From the NCBI GenBank assembly GCA_019084485.1, contig JAHRFU010000079.1:1-40367 (forward strand): 40,367 bases of DNA, read 5' to 3'. This DNA is from Desulforudis sp. Lineage in GTDB: Bacteria > Bacillota > Desulfotomaculia > Desulfotomaculales > Desulforudaceae. The position numbers were made by a program, and so were the translations under genes. Below the pieces are notes generated by a model that saw only the letters and a list, made by a program, of their open reading frames with translations, was not told the DNA's origin and did not search any database. Positions 1 to 9,116 of this stretch are shown piece after piece; the first letter of the stretch is position 1, and every line of letters starts with the position of its first letter.

Positions 1-356
1 CACTCGTCCGCGCCTTGGGGAACAAGGAGGACATCCGCCGGTTCGGGCACGCATTGATCCCGATGGACGAATCCCTGGTGCTGGTCGCCGTGGACCTCAG
101 CGGGCGCGGTTATCTGGCTTTTGATGGGCAACTGCCGATGGAACGCCTTGGGAACTTTGAGACGGAACTGGTGCCTGAATTCTTGCAGGCCTTGGCGATG
201 AACGGCCGGTTCAACCTGCACGTGCGGGTGCTGGCCGGCCGGAATACGCACCACATCATCGAGGCGATCTTTAAGGGTCTCGGCCGAGCCCTGGGTGACG
301 CGGTGGCGCTTAACCAGGGGAAAGGGATACCGTCCACCAAGGGTGTCATCAACTAG
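1..356 (+). CDS. hisB: Imidazoleglycerol-phosphate dehydratase, C-terminal part
   Basis: This is the 3' part of hisB; the frame is open from the left edge, so the real start lies outside the window. The enzyme dehydrates imidazole glycerol phosphate to imidazole acetol phosphate in histidine synthesis (cytosol, manganese dependent). Family features seen are a DLSGRGY segment, ending a strand of the IGPD fold, and the metal-binding stretch GRNTHHIIEAIFKGLGRAL, followed by the usual short tail ending in GIPSTKGVIN. It is the first visible gene of a his run in the order B-H-A-F-IE. The next gene starts about 140 bp downstream, after a spacer holding a dispersed palindromic repeat. Identification is firm; only the length is unknown. 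Confidence 0.95.
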   Translation, partial: LVRALGNKEDIRRFGHALIPMDESLVLVAVDLSGRGYLAFDGQLPMERLGNFETELVPEFLQALAMNGRFNLHVRVLAGRNTHHIIEAIFKGLGRALGDAVALNQGKGIPSTKGVIN

Positions 357-410
357 GAACAGGAGTCAGGATTCAGAATGAAAGAACGGTTTATTGTCTT
401 GAATTATTCT

Positions 411-433
411 GAATTCTGACTACTGAATTCTGA
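411..433. repeat. Dispersed EcoRI-site-rich repeat, copy 1
   Basis: This 23-base string contains two GAATTC sites and occurs again, identically, at 19146-19168. It sits in the hisB-hisH spacer (357-496), where related half-sites (GATTCAGAAT near 371-379, ATTCTGAATTC near 406-415) suggest a degenerate cluster of the same unit. The unit is largely self-complementary, so transcripts could fold. No coding role is seen here. Confidence 0.7.
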
Positions 434-496
434 ATACCTGGATAGTAACGGTAGGTGCCTGGCACCTGTTAATACACTACTGGATAGGTGACATAT

Positions 497-1111
497 TTGT
501 ATATCGCAATTATCGACTATGGGATGGGCAATCTGCGCAGCGTGCAGAAAGGCTTGGAGTCGCTGGGCTGGCAGGCCGAGATTGTCGGCGCGCCGGAAGG
601 GGTGGACCAGGCGGCCGGGGTGATTTTGCCTGGAGTCGGGGCCTTTGCGGACGCGATGCGCAACCTGCACGAGACCGGGATGGCGGACGCCATCTACCGG
701 GCAGTGGACAGCGGTAAGCCCTTCCTGGGGATTTGCCTGGGCCAACAGCTGCTGTTTGAGCACAGCGAGGAGTTTGGGCGGACGAAGGGGCTGGGGCTGT
801 TCCCCGGAACGGTTCGGCGGCTACCGCCTAGTCTGATCGTGCCGCACATGGGCTGGAATGAGATCGATATCCGGCAACCGGTACCGCTTCTAAGCGGGGT
901 GACGGAAGGGTCACGGTTTTACTTTGTGCACTCTTACTACGTACACCCGGTTGATGCGGATGTCGTTGTGGCGGAGACCGATTACGGGATCCGTTTTGCC
1001 TCTGTCGTAGGGCGCGGAAATGTTTTCGGTATCCAGTTTCACCCCGAGAAAAGTAGTATGCTTGGGTTGAACATTCTCAATAACTTTGGTAAGTGGGTGG
1101 CAAAATGCTGA
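497..1111 (+). CDS. hisH: Imidazole glycerol phosphate synthase, glutaminase subunit
   Basis: HisH is the class I glutamine amidotransferase that hydrolyses glutamine and channels ammonia to HisF for closure of the imidazole ring. The translation shows the nucleophile Cys80 in GICLGQQ and the His182/Glu184 pair in FHPEK, completing the Cys-His-Glu triad; the 204-residue length is normal. I chose the TTG at 497 because AGGTG (486-490) lies about six bases upstream and the product then begins MYIAIIDYGMGNL, as in the family. A GTG at 488 is an in-frame alternative adding three residues but would overlap the ribosome site. The stop overlaps the hisA start by 7 nt, implying translational coupling. 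Confidence 0.95.
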   Translation: MYIAIIDYGMGNLRSVQKGLESLGWQAEIVGAPEGVDQAAGVILPGVGAFADAMRNLHETGMADAIYRAVDSGKPFLGICLGQQLLFEHSEEFGRTKGLGLFPGTVRRLPPSLIVPHMGWNEIDIRQPVPLLSGVTEGSRFYFVHSYYVHPVDADVVVAETDYGIRFASVVGRGNVFGIQFHPEKSSMLGLNILNNFGKWVAKC

Positions 1112-1821
1112 TACTTCCGGCTATTGACCTTCGCCAAGGGCGTTGCGTACGTCTTTTTCAGGGGCGGGCCGACATGGAGACCGTTTACAGCAACGACCCG
1201 GTGTCGGTAGCCCGGCGCTGGGAGGCACAGGGTGCCAAGATGATCCACGTGGTCGACCTGGACGGAGCTTTCGGCGGCTCGCCTCAGAATGAAGCCGTGG
1301 TGCAGGCGATCGCTTCCGCCATAAGCATCCCGGTTCAACTGGGCGGCGGAATTCGGAACACAGAGACCATCGAGAAATACCTGGCCGCAGGCGTGAGCCG
1401 GGTGGTACTGGGGACGGCTGCAGTTACCGACCCCGATTTCCTCCGGCAGGCCGTGACCGAGTACGGGGAAGGCATCGTGCTCGGCCTGGACTGCAAGGAC
1501 GGGAAGGTATGCGTCAGCGGCTGGGAAGAGACGGCCACCCGCGACGGCCTGGATTTTCTGCGCGAAGCGGAGGGGATCGGCGTCCTGAGGGTAGTGTTTA
1601 CGGACATCCGGCGTGACGGGACACTACAGGGGCCGAACTTCGAGGCCATCGAAGAAGTCTGCCGGAACACCGGTTTGAAGGTGATCGCGTCCGGCGGCGT
1701 ATCCAGTCTGGAAGACTTGCGCGGCCTCAAGGCGCTGGAGCCGATTGGGGTGGAAGCGACGATCGTGGGTAAGGCACTGTACGCTGGGGCCTTCACCTTG
1801 GAAGAGGCCCTGCAGGTGTAA
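1105..1821 (+). CDS. hisA: ProFAR isomerase (phosphoribosylformimino-AICAR-phosphate isomerase)
   Basis: HisA catalyses the Amadori rearrangement of ProFAR to PRFAR in histidine synthesis. It is a (beta/alpha)8 barrel, and both expected catalytic aspartates are visible: Asp8 in LPAIDLRQG and Asp129 in LGLDCKDG. Phosphate-binding glycines appear in QLGGGIR and ASGGVSS. The length of 238 residues is typical. ATG 1105 is chosen because it gives the canonical MLILPAIDL start and sits inside the hisH stop (ATGCTGA); an in-frame GTG 12 bp earlier is less likely. It is followed by a 152-bp repeat-rich spacer before hisF. Confidence 0.96.
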   Translation: MLILPAIDLRQGRCVRLFQGRADMETVYSNDPVSVARRWEAQGAKMIHVVDLDGAFGGSPQNEAVVQAIASAISIPVQLGGGIRNTETIEKYLAAGVSRVVLGTAAVTDPDFLRQAVTEYGEGIVLGLDCKDGKVCVSGWEETATRDGLDFLREAEGIGVLRVVFTDIRRDGTLQGPNFEAIEEVCRNTGLKVIASGGVSSLEDLRGLKALEPIGVEATIVGKALYAGAFTLEEALQV

Positions 1822-1825
1822 ACCC

Positions 1826-1874
1826 GAGCGAAACAAAGGGGGAGCGAAACAAAGTGGGTCAGACCCCTTTGTTT
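1826..1874 (+). repeat. Direct repeat plus strong hairpin after hisA
   Basis: GAGCGAAACAAAG occurs twice in tandem (1826-1838 and 1842-1854). The second copy forms the left arm of a near-perfect inverted repeat: AAACAAAG (1847-1854), bulged T, GGGTC, one central A, GACCC, CTTTGTTT (1867-1874). The RNA would be a 13-bp hairpin with a tight apex. It could attenuate or terminate after hisA, although the U-tract is part of the stem, or it could be a mobile-type repeat; GGGTCAGACCC cores are common in dispersed repeats. Confidence 0.6.
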
Positions 1875-1889
1875 CCAGGTATAAAATGA

Positions 1890-1958
1890 GGGGACAGTCC
1901 TTCTTTTGGGGCGGAGTTATCCACATATCCACAAAAAGTAGCCTGTCCCCCTTTTCTT
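1890..1958 (+). repeat. Inverted-repeat element with DnaA-box core, copy 1
   Basis: GGGGACAG (1890-1897) and CTGTCCCC (1943-1950) are perfect inverted ends of a roughly 61-bp element. Its middle contains TTATCCACA (1917-1925), a perfect DnaA-box consensus, and a second partial ATCCACA. The right part (about 1927-1956) is nearly identical to 6986-7013 upstream of ligA. In both places the element ends just before the ribosome-binding site of the next gene. A role in replication initiation is unlikely at these loci; it looks like a dispersed repeat. Confidence 0.6.
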
Positions 1959-1973
1959 AAAGGAGAGGATTTT

Positions 1974-2732
1974 ATGCTGGCTAAGAGAATTATACCCTGC
2001 CTCGACGTAAACAAGGGACGGGTGGTCAAGGGCGTAAACTTCGTGAATCTGCGCGATGCCGGTGATCCGGTGGAACTGGCGGCGTTGTATGACCGGGAAG
2101 GTGCGGACGAGGTGGTCTTTCTGGACATCACCGCCTCGCATGAACAGCGGGATACGGTCGCGGACATGGTGCAGCGGACCGCGGAGAAGGTGTTCATCCC
2201 GTTCTGCGTGGGCGGCGGTATCCGCACCGTTGAGGACATCCGGACCATTCTTTCCGCAGGAGCGGATAAAATCGGCATGAATACGGCTGCCGTTAAGAAC
2301 CCAAAGGCTATTGCCGAAGCCGCTGAGAAGTTTGGCAGCCAGTGCATCGTGGTCGCCATCGATGCCAAGCAGGTGGAACCCGGACGTTGGGAAGTGTACA
2401 TCAACGGTGGACGGACTCCTACCGGGTTGGATTGCCTGGAGTGGGCTCGGCAGGTCGAGTCACTGGGTGCCGGGGAGATACTGCTCACCAGCATGGACCG
2501 GGACGGCACCAAAGACGGCTACGACATCCCCCTGACCCGGGCAGTGAGCGATGCCGTTAGAATCCCGGTGATCGCTTCAGGCGGAGTCGGCACCATGGAG
2601 CACATCGCCGAGGGTCTGACCGAGGGCGGTGCCAGCGCCGCGCTGGCCGCCTCCATCTTCCACTTTGGCGAGTACTCAATACGTCAGGTTAAGGAGTTCC
2701 TAAACGAGAGGGGCATTCCGGTAAGACTGTAG
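1974..2732 (+). CDS. hisF: Imidazole glycerol phosphate synthase, cyclase subunit
   Basis: HisF takes ammonia from HisH and converts PRFAR to imidazole glycerol phosphate plus AICAR. The protein is a 252-residue (beta/alpha)8 barrel of typical length. The catalytic aspartates are Asp11 (PCLDVNKG) and Asp130 (VVAIDAK), and the phosphate loops CVGGGIR and IASGGVG are present. The ATG at 1974 follows a clear AAAGGAGAGG ribosome site. Unlike the overlapping hisH-hisA junction, it is separated from hisA by a repeat element, so the operon may depend on readthrough here. Confidence 0.97.
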   Translation: MLAKRIIPCLDVNKGRVVKGVNFVNLRDAGDPVELAALYDREGADEVVFLDITASHEQRDTVADMVQRTAEKVFIPFCVGGGIRTVEDIRTILSAGADKIGMNTAAVKNPKAIAEAAEKFGSQCIVVAIDAKQVEPGRWEVYINGGRTPTGLDCLEWARQVESLGAGEILLTSMDRDGTKDGYDIPLTRAVSDAVRIPVIASGGVGTMEHIAEGLTEGGASAALAASIFHFGEYSIRQVKEFLNERGIPVRL

Positions 2733-2745
2733 AAATCTCGGGTGT

Positions 2746-2768
2746 GGGTGACTTTTACCCTTTTCTTT
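2746..2768 (+). terminator. Weak intrinsic terminator candidate after hisF
   Basis: GGGTGA (2746-2751) pairs with TTACCC (2755-2760), including one G-U pair, across a three-base loop and is followed by TTTTCTTT. The stem is short, so termination would be partial. It may set a lower level for hisIE or mark a boundary. Confidence 0.35.
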
Positions 2769-2818
2769 GGTAGAGTCTTAGATAATTGATTGTATGGTAT
2801 GGGACAGGGGGTAGAGTT

Positions 2819-3556
2819 GTGGCTTTTAATGTAGTAGATCAAATCAAGTTTGGGCCTGATGGCTTAGTGCCGGCTATTGTTCAGGACGTACGTACGGGCA
2901 CAGTGATCATGCTCGCCTATATGAACACAACGGCTGTGGAAAAAACGCTTTCCAGCGGGGAAACCTGGTTTTGGAGCCGGAGCCGCCAGAAGCTTTGGCA
3001 TAAGGGCGAGACCTCCGGACACGTGCAGAAGGTCGATGAAATGTTTTACGATTGTGACGCGGACGCCCTGCTGATCCGGGTGGAGCAGACCAACGCCGGT
3101 TGCCACGAGGGATACTATAGCTGCTTCCACTACAAGATTAATCCCAAGGGTGGGGTCGCGATCGTGGGCGAGCTGGCTTTTGACCCGAACCAGGTCTACG
3201 GGAAGATGGCGCCGAAAGAGGAAGCAGCTACAACCGACATCAAGCCGGAGCGGCAATGCGATGTTTCATCAGCCTCCTGCGGAGTGCTGGAGGAACTGTT
3301 CTCGGTGATCCAGATGCGTAAGCAAATGCGTCCTCCCGGCGCCTACACCAGCTACCTGTTTGACAAGGGCATCGACAAGATTCTGAAGAAGGTCGGCGAG
3401 GAGACCGCCGAGGTAATCATCAGTGCCAAGAACAACAACCGCAGCGAGATTGTGTTTGAGGTTTCCGACCTGTTTTATCACGTCTTGGTGATGATGTGCG
3501 AGAAAAACGTCAACCTGCAGGACGTTTTGAACGAGTTGCAGAATCGGCGTAAATAG
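2819..3556 (+). CDS. hisI: Bifunctional phosphoribosyl-AMP cyclohydrolase / phosphoribosyl-ATP pyrophosphatase
   Basis: This fused HisIE protein performs steps 2 and 3 of histidine synthesis. The HisI half (residues 1 to about 110) has the metal site: Cys79 and Asp80/Asp82 in YDCDADALL, then Cys95 and Cys102 in AGCHEGYYSCF. The HisE half (from about residue 155) shows the MazG-like helical pattern with VGEETAEVI and the EVSDLFYH metal-binding segment. The GTG at 2819 gives 245 residues and lies about 8 bases after a GGGGG ribosome site; an earlier in-frame TTG at 2786 would add a non-conserved leader. It is the last gene of the visible his group and is followed by a strong terminator. Confidence 0.96.
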   Translation: MAFNVVDQIKFGPDGLVPAIVQDVRTGTVIMLAYMNTTAVEKTLSSGETWFWSRSRQKLWHKGETSGHVQKVDEMFYDCDADALLIRVEQTNAGCHEGYYSCFHYKINPKGGVAIVGELAFDPNQVYGKMAPKEEAATTDIKPERQCDVSSASCGVLEELFSVIQMRKQMRPPGAYTSYLFDKGIDKILKKVGEETAEVIISAKNNNRSEIVFEVSDLFYHVLVMMCEKNVNLQDVLNELQNRRK

Positions 3557-3563
3557 GGCACCG

Positions 3564-3592
3564 AAAAAGCCGCGGATCGACCCGCGGCTTTT
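3564..3592 (+). terminator. Intrinsic terminator of the his operon
   Basis: GCCGCGG (3569-3575) pairs perfectly with CCGCGGC (3582-3588) around a six-base loop; the stem is preceded by a run of A and followed by TTTT. It lies 13 bp past the hisI stop and 19 bp before pcrA, separating the two transcription units. Confidence 0.85.
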
Positions 3593-3610
3593 CAGTATAC
3601 GGAGGAAGCG

Positions 3611-5743
3611 ATGTATTTTTCCGATCAGCTGAACCCCGCACAGTCAGCCGCCGTGCACTACGGGGACGGACCGCTTTTGGTACTAGCCGGCGCGGGTAGC
3701 GGCAAGACCAGGGTCTTGACCTACCGGGTGGCTCATCTGTTGGAACACCAAAAAGTGGATCCGCGTCAGCTCCTGGCGATAACCTTTACGAATAAAGCGG
3801 CCCGGGAGATGCGGGATCGGATCGGGCGGTTGGCACCGGCCGCCGCACCGACTCTCTGGGTGTCCACCTTTCATGCGGCCTGCTTGCGTATCCTGCGGCG
3901 GGAGATCGAACTTCTGGGTTACAACCGCAGTTTCGGGATCTACGACGAAGGGGATCAGCAAACCGTCGTGAAGGGGTGTTTGAAGGATCTCTTCCTGGAT
4001 CCGAAGCGTTACCCGCCCAACACCTTCCTGGCGGCGATCTCCTGGCAGAAAAACCTCTTGGTTACGCCCGAAGCCTACGCCCGAACAGCCGACGGATATT
4101 TTGAGGAGAAGGTGGCGAGCGTCTACCGCGCCTATCAGGCCATGTTGGAGCGGAACAACGCCTTGGATTTTGATGATCTGCTGATGCTCACGGTCCGGCT
4201 GTTTCAGGAACAACCGGACATCTTGGCGTACTATCAGGAGCGGTTTCAGCACGTGCTGGTGGACGAATACCAGGACACCAACCATGCGCAGTACGTGTGG
4301 ATTCACCACCTCGCGGGCAAATACCGGAACCTTACCGTAGTCGGTGACCCGGACCAGGGTATTTACGGCTGGCGCGGGGCCGACATTAATAATATTTTGA
4401 ATTTCGAGTGTGATTACCCTGATGCCAAGGTGATCACGCTGGAACAGAACTACCGTTCCACCACCACCATCCTGGACGCAGCCAACAGTGTCATCCGGCA
4501 CAACAGCGAGCGCAAGGAAAAGCGACTGGTTTCCACGAAGGGCCTTGGGGTGCCGATAGTTTTGTTCAGGGCGGCGGATGAGATCCTGGAAGCCCGGTTT
4601 GTGGCCGAGAGTATCCGCCGGATCCACCGCGATGAAGATATTCCTTACCGTGGGATGGCCGTCTTGTACCGGACTAACGCCCAGTCCCGCGTACTCGAAG
4701 AAATTCTCCTGCAAAAAGGCATCTCCTACACCATTGTCGGTGGAACCCGTTTCTATGAGCGCAAGGAAATCAAGGATGTAATGGCCTATCTAAGGGCGAT
4801 CGTCAATCCGGCGGACACGGTGAGCCTCGCCAGGATTATCAACACTCCGCGCCGGGGGATCGGGAAGTCTTCCCTGCAGCGGTTCTTTGACTATATTCAG
4901 GAAACCGGGATCAGCCCGACGGATGCTTTGCTCCACGCTGCCGAGATCAATCTGATTTCTCCAAAGGCTCGGCGTGAGATGGTCAACCTGGGTGAGTTGT
5001 TCCAGCTCTGGCGTAGCCACGAAGGCAACGTGACCGAAATAGTGCGGGATGTGCTGGAGAGCACGGGCTATCGTCAGGAACTGATCGCGGAGAAGACGGT
5101 GGAAGCCCAGACCCGCATGGAGAACCTGGACGAGTTCCTCTCTGTGACCCGGGCCTTCGACGGCGGTACGGGAGGCACGCTGGACGAGTTCATGGGTGAG
5201 ATTGCGCTGTTTACTGATCTGGACAGCCTCGAGGACCGTTCCGACCAGGTGACCCTGATGACCCTGCACAGCGCCAAGGGACTGGAGTTTCCGGTCGTGT
5301 TCGTAGCAGGTTTGGAAGACGGGGTGTTTCCCCACTCCCGTGCCTTTTCCGAACCGGCACAACTGGAAGAGGAGCGCCGTCTTTGTTACGTTGGGATAAC
5401 ACGTGCCGAGGACCGGTTGCACCTGACTTACGCGACCAGGCGGACGATTTACGGGAACACGGTGTATAACCAGCCTTCGCGATTTCTGGCGGAGATTCCC
5501 AGGGATCTATTTGAGGGGCAAGTCGCGGAGAAAGGGGTTCAGACACCGGAACCATCCACTCCGACGGCGGTGGGAAGCTTTAAGCCCGGCGACAAGGTAT
5601 GGCATCGCAAGTGGGGACAGGGTACAGTGGTGATGCTGGAAGGGAAGGGCGACGATGCCCGGATTACGGTAGCCTTTCCCGAGCAGGGTGTCAAAACCCT
5701 GATGGTGATGTATGCGCCGCTGGAAAAGGCCGGCGAGAGGTGA
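3611..5743 (+). CDS. pcrA: ATP-dependent 3'-5' DNA helicase PcrA (UvrD/Rep family)
   Basis: PcrA is the essential superfamily 1A helicase of Firmicutes, acting in nucleotide excision repair, rolling-circle replication and removal of RecA filaments. The translation has Walker A AGAGSGKT (26-33), motif Ia TFTNKAAREM, motif II VDEYQDTN (about 217-224), motif III GDPDQGIYGWRGA, motif IV QNYRS, motif V TLMTLHSAKGLEFPVVF and motif VI YVGITRAEDRL. The last 60 residues form the Tudor-like RNA-polymerase-binding module (GDKVWHRKWGQGTV). The 710-residue length is normal. GGAGGAAG sits just upstream of ATG 3611. Low-complexity repeats begin right at its stop codon. Confidence 0.97.
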   Translation: MYFSDQLNPAQSAAVHYGDGPLLVLAGAGSGKTRVLTYRVAHLLEHQKVDPRQLLAITFTNKAAREMRDRIGRLAPAAAPTLWVSTFHAACLRILRREIELLGYNRSFGIYDEGDQQTVVKGCLKDLFLDPKRYPPNTFLAAISWQKNLLVTPEAYARTADGYFEEKVASVYRAYQAMLERNNALDFDDLLMLTVRLFQEQPDILAYYQERFQHVLVDEYQDTNHAQYVWIHHLAGKYRNLTVVGDPDQGIYGWRGADINNILNFECDYPDAKVITLEQNYRSTTTILDAANSVIRHNSERKEKRLVSTKGLGVPIVLFRAADEILEARFVAESIRRIHRDEDIPYRGMAVLYRTNAQSRVLEEILLQKGISYTIVGGTRFYERKEIKDVMAYLRAIVNPADTVSLARIINTPRRGIGKSSLQRFFDYIQETGISPTDALLHAAEINLISPKARREMVNLGELFQLWRSHEGNVTEIVRDVLESTGYRQELIAEKTVEAQTRMENLDEFLSVTRAFDGGTGGTLDEFMGEIALFTDLDSLEDRSDQVTLMTLHSAKGLEFPVVFVAGLEDGVFPHSRAFSEPAQLEEERRLCYVGITRAEDRLHLTYATRRTIYGNTVYNQPSRFLAEIPRDLFEGQVAEKGVQTPEPSTPTAVGSFKPGDKVWHRKWGQGTVVMLEGKGDDARITVAFPEQGVKTLMVMYAPLEKAGER

Positions 5744-5744
5744 G

Positions 5745-5810
5745 GTGAGAGGCGAGATGAGATGTGAGAGGCGAGATGAGATGTGAGAGGCGAGATGAGA
5801 TGTGAGAGGT
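5745..5810. repeat. 19-bp tandem repeat, three full copies plus a partial
   Basis: The unit GTGAGAGGCGAGATGAGAT is repeated exactly at 5745-5763, 5764-5782 and 5783-5801, followed by a diverged partial copy (5802-5810). It starts immediately at the end of pcrA. Exact identity of the copies suggests recent slippage or expansion. Confidence 0.95.
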
Positions 5811-5830
5811 GAGAGGTTGGAAGTGAGATG

Positions 5831-5896
5831 AGTAGAGAAGAGTAGAGTAGAGAAGAGAGAAGAGAGAAGAGAGAAGAGAGAAGAGAGAAGAGAAGT
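5831..5896. repeat. AGAGAAG heptanucleotide microsatellite
   Basis: After a few irregular AGTAGAG units, the heptamer AGAGAAG repeats about six times almost perfectly, giving a 66-base strand with no C and few T. Such homopurine tracts are prone to slippage and can form triplex DNA. There is no coding role. Confidence 0.9.
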
Positions 5897-6007
5897 GGGA
5901 ACTTGAGATGTTGGAAGTACGAGAGGAGCCGGTAGTCGGATGAATGGTTTCCCTGGATTGTTTCCCGCTGAACGTCGCCGGGAAGAATAGTAGTAGGCCG
6001 ATAGACT

Positions 6008-6030
6008 GATTCCACTGTCAGTACGTGTTT
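6008..6030. repeat. Dispersed repeat GATTCC...GTACGTGTTT, copy 1
   Basis: This 23-base stretch differs from 13757-13780 by one substitution and one missing C, which shortens the central palindrome (CACGTACGTG in copy 2). Flanking sequences are only loosely similar. Both copies lie in gene-free spacers upstream of envelope-related genes. The match is short and could be the edge of a larger diverged element. Confidence 0.5.
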
Positions 6031-6080
6031 CGTCAAGGAAGGCGAGGGAAGCGTACCGCGCAGAACGTTTGGGATGACAA

Positions 6081-6953
6081 ATGACCCGCTTACTGATTGT
6101 TATCGCGCTGACCAGCGTGATTCACCTGATCAATACCCTGATATACAGCGTCCGGCTCTCGGGCGTCAAAACTCAGCGCCTGGCTACGGCCATTTCACTC
6201 TTCAACGTCATTTTCCTGATTTCCAGCACTGCAAACATGATCCAGGCGCCGCTCTTGTCCGCCATTGTCGAGCGGTCGATCAACACTGCGCTCGGTGGGG
6301 TGGCTATGCCCGGCCGGCTCAACGACTTTGTGGATACACCAGCCTATCAGGTTCAACTGACCATGCTGGCCGAGGATATTCGCCTAGTGATCCTGGCGGC
6401 GACCCTCGGTACGGTGATCGGGGCCCTGATGATCCCAACCTTCGTCCGGGTATTCTCACGGCTGATACTGCTTTTTGACGAGATCGGATCAGTACCGAAA
6501 CTGGTGCTGATGATCCTATTTTCCCCCCGGCGACTGCGCAGGGGAATGGAATACGTCCAGGTCCCAAAGGTATCGGACATCCGCCGCACGGCACACGAAC
6601 GGATCGGCCTGCCGAAGGGATTTTTCATTTTCAATGTCGTGGTAACCGGGATTTACACCACCGGAGTGCTCTCGGCCCTGTACGCAGGGGCGCTCTTCCC
6701 AGACTTTCGCTCCACTGCGGTGTTACTCTCGGCGATCGTCAACGGGTTTGCCACAGTATTGCTGGCGACCATTGTGGATCCTACGGCAGCCCAGATTACG
6801 GATCAGACGATTAGAGGTGTCAGACCGGAGCGGGACGTGAAAATGATGGTCTTCTGGCTGGCCGTGAGCCGCCTGGCAGGGACGGTGCTGGCCCAGTTGC
6901 TGTTCATACCGGCAGCGCTCCTAATCCGATACGTGGCCCAGCTGATCGTGTAA
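6081..6953 (+). CDS. amj: Lipid II flippase Amj-family membrane protein
   Basis: The protein is a polytopic membrane protein of 290 residues. Hydrophobic segments lie near residues 1-22, 38-60, 100-125, 183-205, 210-232 and 262-288. The N-terminal pattern (LIVIALTSVIHLINTLIYSV, then GVKTQRLATAISLFNVIFL and STANMIQAPLLS) matches my memory of the Amj/YdaH (DUF2837) family. Amj is an alternative to MurJ that moves lipid II across the membrane for peptidoglycan synthesis. The ATG at 6081 lacks a strong ribosome site; an overlapping ATG at 6074 is in another frame. The gene stands alone between repeat-rich spacers. The family call is fairly confident; the flippase function is transferred from B. 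subtilis. Confidence 0.82.
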   Translation: MTRLLIVIALTSVIHLINTLIYSVRLSGVKTQRLATAISLFNVIFLISSTANMIQAPLLSAIVERSINTALGGVAMPGRLNDFVDTPAYQVQLTMLAEDIRLVILAATLGTVIGALMIPTFVRVFSRLILLFDEIGSVPKLVLMILFSPRRLRRGMEYVQVPKVSDIRRTAHERIGLPKGFFIFNVVVTGIYTTGVLSALYAGALFPDFRSTAVLLSAIVNGFATVLLATIVDPTAAQITDQTIRGVRPERDVKMMVFWLAVSRLAGTVLAQLLFIPAALLIRYVAQLIV

Positions 6954-9041
<2,088 letters not shown>

Positions 9042-9116
9042 CAACTATAAGAGTATTTACCTGACATAAAGGAAATATGCCCGGGGCACTCTGAGTTAAT
9101 AAGGGGGGGAGATAGA

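Larger units (their letters stand above)
5744..6080. other. pcrA-amj intergenic region, repeat-rich, no gene
   Basis: No convincing coding sequence is seen in these 337 bp. The first half is purine-rich tandem repeat. The second half is unique sequence apart from a stretch near 6008-6030 that resembles 13757-13780. Reverse-strand open frames here translate to serine/leucine-rich low-complexity sequence and are rejected. I see no clear promoter or terminator. Confidence 0.7.

Noticed and set aside
3683-4714. Long minus-strand open frame opposite pcrA
   Set aside because: It is antisense to conserved helicase motifs and its translation has no family features.
5745-5896. CRISPR array
   Set aside because: The repeats are directly tandem without unique spacers.
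5952-6073. Riboswitch upstream of amj
   Set aside because: I looked for hallmark cores of known classes and found none; only a short repeat match is present.
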